Part shown: positions 60,646-64,000 of the stretch, piece by piece | How positions within the stretch are numbered: the first letter of the stretch is position 1 | Layout of the letters: the number at the start of each line of letters is the position of its first letter | Notes under the pieces: model-generated | Told to the model about the DNA's origin: nothing | The model's input: the letters and a program-made list of their open reading frames with translations, nothing else | Databases searched by the model: none | Made by a program: the position numbers and the translations under genes | Source: JBHGBM01 sp041946965 | GTDB taxonomy: Bacteria > Acidobacteriota > Terriglobia > Bryobacterales > Bryobacteraceae | Length of the DNA stretch: 64,000 bases | Direction of reading: 5' to 3' | NCBI GenBank assembly: GCA_041946965.1 | Contig: JBHGBM010000035.1 | Location: forward strand, 18,083 to 82,082

Positions 60646-61923
60646 TCATCTCCTTTCAACAGGTTCCACGGTCAACTTCAGTCCCTCGATGGCGACCACG
60701 CGCACCGCCGCGCCGGCGGTGACGGAAGCGGTGGCCACCGCGTCCCAGTATTCGCCGCGCACGAAGACCTTGCCTTGAGGCGCGAGCGCGGTGATGGCCG
60801 TGCCGGATTCGCCGATCATGCCCTCGCGCCCGGTGGTGACCTTGTTGCGCCGCGCGCGCACCACCAACGAGACCAGCACAAGCGTGATTACCGTGAAGGG
60901 CAGCGCGAGCCCCACGGCGGTGCCCCAACGGATGCGCATCTCCGGCAGCGGGCTGTCGATCAGCATGACGGCGCCGAGCACCATGGCGACCGCGCCGCCC
61001 ACTCCCAGAATGCCGTGCGAGGCGAACTTGGCCTCCAGCACGAACAGCGTGAGGGCGAGGAGCAGCAGCGCCGCACCTAGCCAGTTGATGGGCAGCACCG
61101 AGATGGCCGAAAGCCCCAGCAGCACCATGATGGCGCCGATCACGCCCGGAGCGATCAGCCCCGGGGAGCTGAATTCCACGTAGATGCCGAAGGCGCCGAG
61201 CACCAGAAACACCAGCGCGATATTAGGATCGCTCAGCGCGGAGATGAGCTTCTGGCGCCAACTCTTCTCGTAGACGGTGACGCCCGCGCCGGCGGTGCGC
61301 AAAATGATCTTGCCGCCGTCGAAGCGGGTGACCTCGCGGCCGTCGATCTGGCGCAGCAGGTCCTCATCGTTGCGCGCCACCAGGTCGATGAGGTTCTGAC
61401 CCAGCGCTTCCTTCTCGGTGAAGGACTTGCTCTCGAAGACCGCCTTCTGAGCCAGTGCGGCGTTGCGCCCGCGTTTCTCCACGATGCTGCGCAACGCGGC
61501 GGCGGCGTCCTGCTCGGCCTTCTGCTTCATCACGGGATCCATCGGCGTCCCGATCAGCACCGGGTGCGCCGCTCCCGTGTTGGTTCCAGGCGCCATGGCC
61601 GCCACATCGCCGGCCTCCAGGATGAAGAAGCCGGCGGACGCCGCGCGTCCGCCACTGGGTGTCACGTAAGTGATCACCGGAACGGGCGAGGCCACAATCT
61701 TTTCGATCACCTGCCGCATCGCGTCCATCAAGCCGCCGGGCGTGTTCAGGCGAATGAGCACCACCGGAGCGTTGCGCTCTCTGGCTTGGTTGATGGCGTG
61801 CGCGACGATCTCAACCGTGACGGGATGAACGACGCTGTCGACATCCACCGCGACCACCGGCGGTGGCGCGGCGGCAAGGGGCGCGTACAGCGCCGCGACG
61901 AAGATGGCGCATAGCGGCCGCAA
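60646..61923 (-). CDS. NfeD-family membrane serine protease (ClpP-like)
   Basis: I chose the TTG at 61923, which yields a signal peptide (MRPLCAIFVAALYAPLAAA) and 425 aa. GTG at 61944 and an ATG at 62037 are alternatives. The ClpP-like domain has VVLIRLNTPGGLMDAMRQV and ITYVTPSGGRAASAGFFIL, the latter with the catalytic Ser. A cluster of TM helices (about 225-340) and a C-terminal NfeD OB-fold follow (ALAPQGKVFVRGEYWDAV). It processes membrane proteins and partners with the slipin downstream. TATACT lies 9 nt before the TTG. Confidence 0.88.
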   Translation of the reverse strand: MRPLCAIFVAALYAPLAAAPPPVVAVDVDSVVHPVTVEIVAHAINQARERNAPVVLIRLNTPGGLMDAMRQVIEKIVASPVPVITYVTPSGGRAASAGFFILEAGDVAAMAPGTNTGAAHPVLIGTPMDPVMKQKAEQDAAAALRSIVEKRGRNAALAQKAVFESKSFTEKEALGQNLIDLVARNDEDLLRQIDGREVTRFDGGKIILRTAGAGVTVYEKSWRQKLISALSDPNIALVFLVLGAFGIYVEFSSPGLIAPGVIGAIMVLLGLSAISVLPINWLGAALLLLALTLFVLEAKFASHGILGVGGAVAMVLGAVMLIDSPLPEMRIRWGTAVGLALPFTVITLVLVSLVVRARRNKVTTGREGMIGESGTAITALAPQGKVFVRGEYWDAVATASVTAGAAVRVVAIEGLKLTVEPVERR

Positions 61924-61932
61924 GCTAAGAAC

Positions 61933-61938
61933 AGTATA
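61933..61938 (-). promoter_or_regulatory. -10-like TATACT before the NfeD gene
   Basis: TATACT on the minus strand ends 9 nt before the TTG at 61923, the same spacing as at the precorrin-2 dehydrogenase gene. Confidence 0.45.
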
Positions 61939-62071
61939 CGCCACGCTCTGTTGAGAATCGCACCCGTGAATGCGACCCATAAGAAGTTTCCATGGGGAAT
62001 CGCGCGGCGGGTGCGGTAAAATTGCAGCTAATCGCACTTATTTCTTTCTTTCCAAGGAGACCAAAGTAATC

Positions 62072-62326
62072 ATGGCCAAGAAGCGCTCTACGGGTACGGA
62101 ACCGGGGAACTCGGGAACGGGAGTTGCCGCGGCGCGCGTGCGGCGCACGCCGGCAACTCGATCGAAACATCCGGCTGAACCGTCCCCCGCAATCGCGCCT
62201 CGTGAGCCGTCGCAAGAAGAAATCGCCCGGCTCGCGTATCACTACTGGGAATCCCGCGGCGGTCAGGACGGCACTCCGGAAGAAGATTGGCTGCGCGCCG
62301 AGGAGGAACTGCGGCGCGCGCGGTAA
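62072..62326 (+). CDS. DUF2934 small protein
   Basis: The ATG at 62072 has AAGGAGA (62054-62060) 11 nt upstream and gives 84 aa. The N-terminal half is Lys/Arg/Pro/Ala-rich and probably disordered. The C-terminal segment (IARLAYHYWESRGGQDG, then TPEEDWLRAEEEL) is the DUF2934 motif, a short helical hairpin found in many soil bacteria. Function is unknown. It ends 5 bases from the 3' end of convergent lexA. Confidence 0.8.
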   Translation: MAKKRSTGTEPGNSGTGVAAARVRRTPATRSKHPAEPSPAIAPREPSQEEIARLAYHYWESRGGQDGTPEEDWLRAEEELRRAR

Positions 62327-62330
62327 CGCG

Positions 62331-62945
62331 TCAACGGTACTTCCGCAGCACCGCCAGCAGGCGGCCCTGCACCTGCACATCCGCGGCGGGCACGAACACG
62401 GGCGCCAGCGCCGCATTGGCCGGTTGCAGCCGCACCGTCCCGTCCGGCTCGCGATAGAAACGCTTGAGGGTGGATTCCGTGCCGGAGACGAGCGCCACCA
62501 CGATGTCGCCGTCGTGCACTTCGGCAACGCGCTCGAGCAGGATCATGTCGCCATCGCAGATGTGATCTTCGATCATGGAATCGCCGCGCACTTCGAGCGC
62601 GTACGTTTCCGGATTGCAGGTGAGCTCGGCCAGGCTGAGCGTGGCGCGCTGCTCGATGGACTCCACGGGCGAACCGGCCGCGATGCGCCCCAACAGCGGA
62701 ATCTCGATGCCGGGCCTGCGCTGTTCCTGGAGGTAGCGCGGGCTGATTTCGATCGAGCGGCTCTGGTTGAAGCCGCGCTTCAGGTAGTTCTTCGTCTCCA
62801 GCGCCGAGATGTGCTTATGCACCGTCGCCAGCGAGGCCAAGTTCAAGCCCCGCGCGATCTCTTCATAGCTCGGGCTATAGCCGTTATCCGCTATGAATCC
62901 GGCGATGAAATCGACAACCTGCTTCTGGCGTTTGGTGAGTGCCAT
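62331..62945 (-). CDS. lexA: LexA SOS repressor
   Basis: The 204-aa protein has an N-terminal winged helix (ALTKRQKQVVDFIAGFI; SPSYEEIARGLNLASLATVHKH) and a C-terminal S24 domain. The self-cleavage Ala-Gly is in LLGRIAAGSPVE, the Ser in ALEVRGDSMIEDHI, and the Lys in GTESTLKRFYRE. It represses DNA-damage genes and is inactivated by RecA. The region upstream (62946-63000) contains GAACAAAAAG-like sequence, but no clear palindromic SOS box could be assigned. Confidence 0.95.
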   Translation of the reverse strand: MALTKRQKQVVDFIAGFIADNGYSPSYEEIARGLNLASLATVHKHISALETKNYLKRGFNQSRSIEISPRYLQEQRRPGIEIPLLGRIAAGSPVESIEQRATLSLAELTCNPETYALEVRGDSMIEDHICDGDMILLERVAEVHDGDIVVALVSGTESTLKRFYREPDGTVRLQPANAALAPVFVPAADVQVQGRLLAVLRKYR

Positions 62946-63055
62946 CTGGGTGCACGCTCCTTTCTTCTATTGTGGGCGAACAAAAAGTGAAAAGCAAGAG
63001 AAAAATATGGCCGTGTCCGGAATCCCGTATCGCCGCGTCCGACCGCGCCCGCGGT

Positions 63056-63061
63056 TATGAT
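63056..63061 (+). promoter_or_regulatory. -10-like TATGAT before the sulfatase
   Basis: TATGAT ends 8 nt before the ATG at 63070, again near-leaderless. Confidence 0.45.
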
Positions 63062-63069
63062 GTGACTTC

Positions 63070-64000
63070 ATGACACGCAAGGGCTTTCTGCAATCCGCCG
63101 CGGCCGCCGCTGCCGCGCCGCTGCTCGGCCAGGCGAAGAAGCGCAACCTGGTTTTCATCCTGATTGACGATCTGCGCTTCGACATGATGGGGTGCATGGG
63201 CCACCCGTTCCTGAAGACGCCCAACATCGACCGGCTGGCGCGGGGCGGCGTGCTGTTCCGCAACGCCTTCGTGACCACGTCGCTGTGCTCGCCGAGCCGC
63301 GCTTCCATTCTCACCGGCCAGTACGTACACGCGCACGGGGTCACGGACAATGTGAGTCCACTGCCCTCGCGCCTGGTGACTTTTCCGCAGATCCTTCAGA
63401 AGAACGGCTACAAGACCGCGCTGATCGGCAAGTGGCACATGGGCGGCGATACGGACGCGCCGCGGCCGGGCTTCGACCGCTGGGTCTCCTTCCGCGGGCA
63501 GGGCGAGTACACCAACCCGGCGATGAATTTCGACGGCACGCGGCGCCAGCTCAAAGGTTACGTCACGGACATCATCACCGATGAGGCCGTGCGCTTCATC
63601 CGCGAGAACGCCGCGCGGCCCTTCATGCTGTACGTGGGGCACAAGGGCGTGCACGCCGACTTCTTCCCCGCCGAGCGGCACAAGAACATGTACTCGGATG
63701 TCGCCATTCCGCATCCCAAGTCGATGGCCGATACGGAGGAGAACTACCGCGGCAAGCCGGACTGGGTGCGCCGCCAGCGCAACTCCTGGCACGGCGTCGA
63801 CGGCATGTACAACCACCGCATCAAATTCGACGATTTTTATCGCGACTACTGCCGGACGCTGATGGCGGTGGACGAGAGTCTCGGCACGATCCTGAACGAG
63901 CTGGAGCAGAAGCGCCTGCTCAACGACACGCTCATCGTGTTCATGGGCGACAACGGCTTCCAGTTCGGCGAGCACGGCCTGATCGACAAGCGCACCATGT
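63070..64000 (+). CDS. sulfatase (S1 type), exported, cut by window end
   Basis: The frame is open to the last base and shows 310 residues. An export leader (MTRKGFLQSAAAAAAAPLLGQ) precedes the sulfatase N terminus NLVFILIDDLRFDMMG with the metal-binding Asp pair. The activation motif CSPSRASILTGQY has the Cys that becomes formylglycine. KTALIGKWHMGG, YVGHKGVHADFF and FMGDNGFQFGEHGL carry further active-site residues. It should remove sulfate esters from glycans. The C-terminal part is outside the window. A maturase is not seen here. Confidence 0.9.
   Translation, partial: MTRKGFLQSAAAAAAAPLLGQAKKRNLVFILIDDLRFDMMGCMGHPFLKTPNIDRLARGGVLFRNAFVTTSLCSPSRASILTGQYVHAHGVTDNVSPLPSRLVTFPQILQKNGYKTALIGKWHMGGDTDAPRPGFDRWVSFRGQGEYTNPAMNFDGTRRQLKGYVTDIITDEAVRFIRENAARPFMLYVGHKGVHADFFPAERHKNMYSDVAIPHPKSMADTEENYRGKPDWVRRQRNSWHGVDGMYNHRIKFDDFYRDYCRTLMAVDESLGTILNELEQKRLLNDTLIVFMGDNGFQFGEHGLIDKRTM

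Noticed and set aside
62946..63000. SOS box in front of lexA
   Set aside because: GAACAAAAAG-like sequence is present, but no palindromic match to a known LexA box could be written, so none is claimed.
1..64000. CRISPR arrays, prophage, toxin-antitoxin or defence clusters
   Set aside because: No repeat-spacer pattern, integrase, phage structural gene or paired small toxin/antitoxin frames were recognised. The TerB-like gene is isolated and is not taken as a defence system.

Overview
The window is GC-rich, densely coded bacterial chromosome that looks like an Acidobacteriota member of the Bryobacterales/Solibacter group. The evidence is the set of lineage-typical protein types: a secreted protein with a Solibacter-type C-terminal adhesion-like domain (37228-39159), two very large TonB-dependent receptors with an N-terminal carboxypeptidase-regulatory-like domain, a winged-helix/transmembrane/TolB-propeller regulator, a secreted VWFA-related protein, a DUF2934 protein, a futalosine-pathway menaquinone gene (mqnD), and many exported glycan-acting enzymes. 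The assignment comes from gene content only, with no phylogeny.

Layout. 0.1-12 kb: mqnD, a HEAT-repeat protein, an exported TIM-barrel isomerase-like protein coupled to a GH29 fucosidase, an HD-GYP phosphodiesterase, a precorrin-2 dehydrogenase divergent from a broken SDR gene, a beta-propeller phytase, a Gfo/Idh/MocA oxidoreductase coupled to an SDR, a PAS-LuxR regulator, an exported 5'-nucleotidase-like enzyme and an exported SAM methyltransferase. 12-20.4 kb: tsaB coupled to a DUF4038-type putative glycosidase, then a less GC-rich stretch with a membrane one-component regulator divergent from a secreted protein and an 853-aa exported phosphodiesterase. 20.4-29.1 kb: two leftward operons, hoxEFUYH-hoxW (NAD-linked group 3d [NiFe]-hydrogenase plus maturation protease) and moeA-moaC-mogA plus a secreted VWA protein. 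29.2-39.2 kb: phosphoribosyltransferase, parvulin, UDP-sugar dehydrogenase, a 3'-truncated tRNA-Glu, leuS, nfo and the Solibacter-type secreted protein. 39.2-49.8 kb: an exported EEP-family enzyme, two TonB receptors separated by a decayed IS110 transposase fragment, and a GH42-type galactosidase (probably a glycan-uptake locus). 49.9-64 kb: DEAD-box helicase, TerB-like protein, OmpA-like protein, putative glycosidase, membrane protein, a 5'-truncated tRNA-Val fused to an N-terminally truncated MoxR ATPase, a divergent YchF, then lipA-lnt, NfeD-slipin-SPOR, lexA and a sulfatase cut by the window end.

Two patterns cut across the window. First, at least a dozen genes have a -10-like hexamer ending only 5-10 nt before the start codon, usually with no good Shine-Dalgarno sequence, which points to widespread leaderless or near-leaderless transcription. 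Second, three genes or tRNAs are interrupted at sharp joins (about 6332, 33910 and 55023). These may be real deletions, but together they look more like contig joins with lost bases, so conclusions there need read-level checking.

I did not find a CRISPR array, prophage, defence island or an obviously new multi-gene system. The most unusual individual genes are the exported methyltransferase, the YchF homologue lacking the DxxG motif, and the VWA protein embedded in a molybdenum-cofactor operon.
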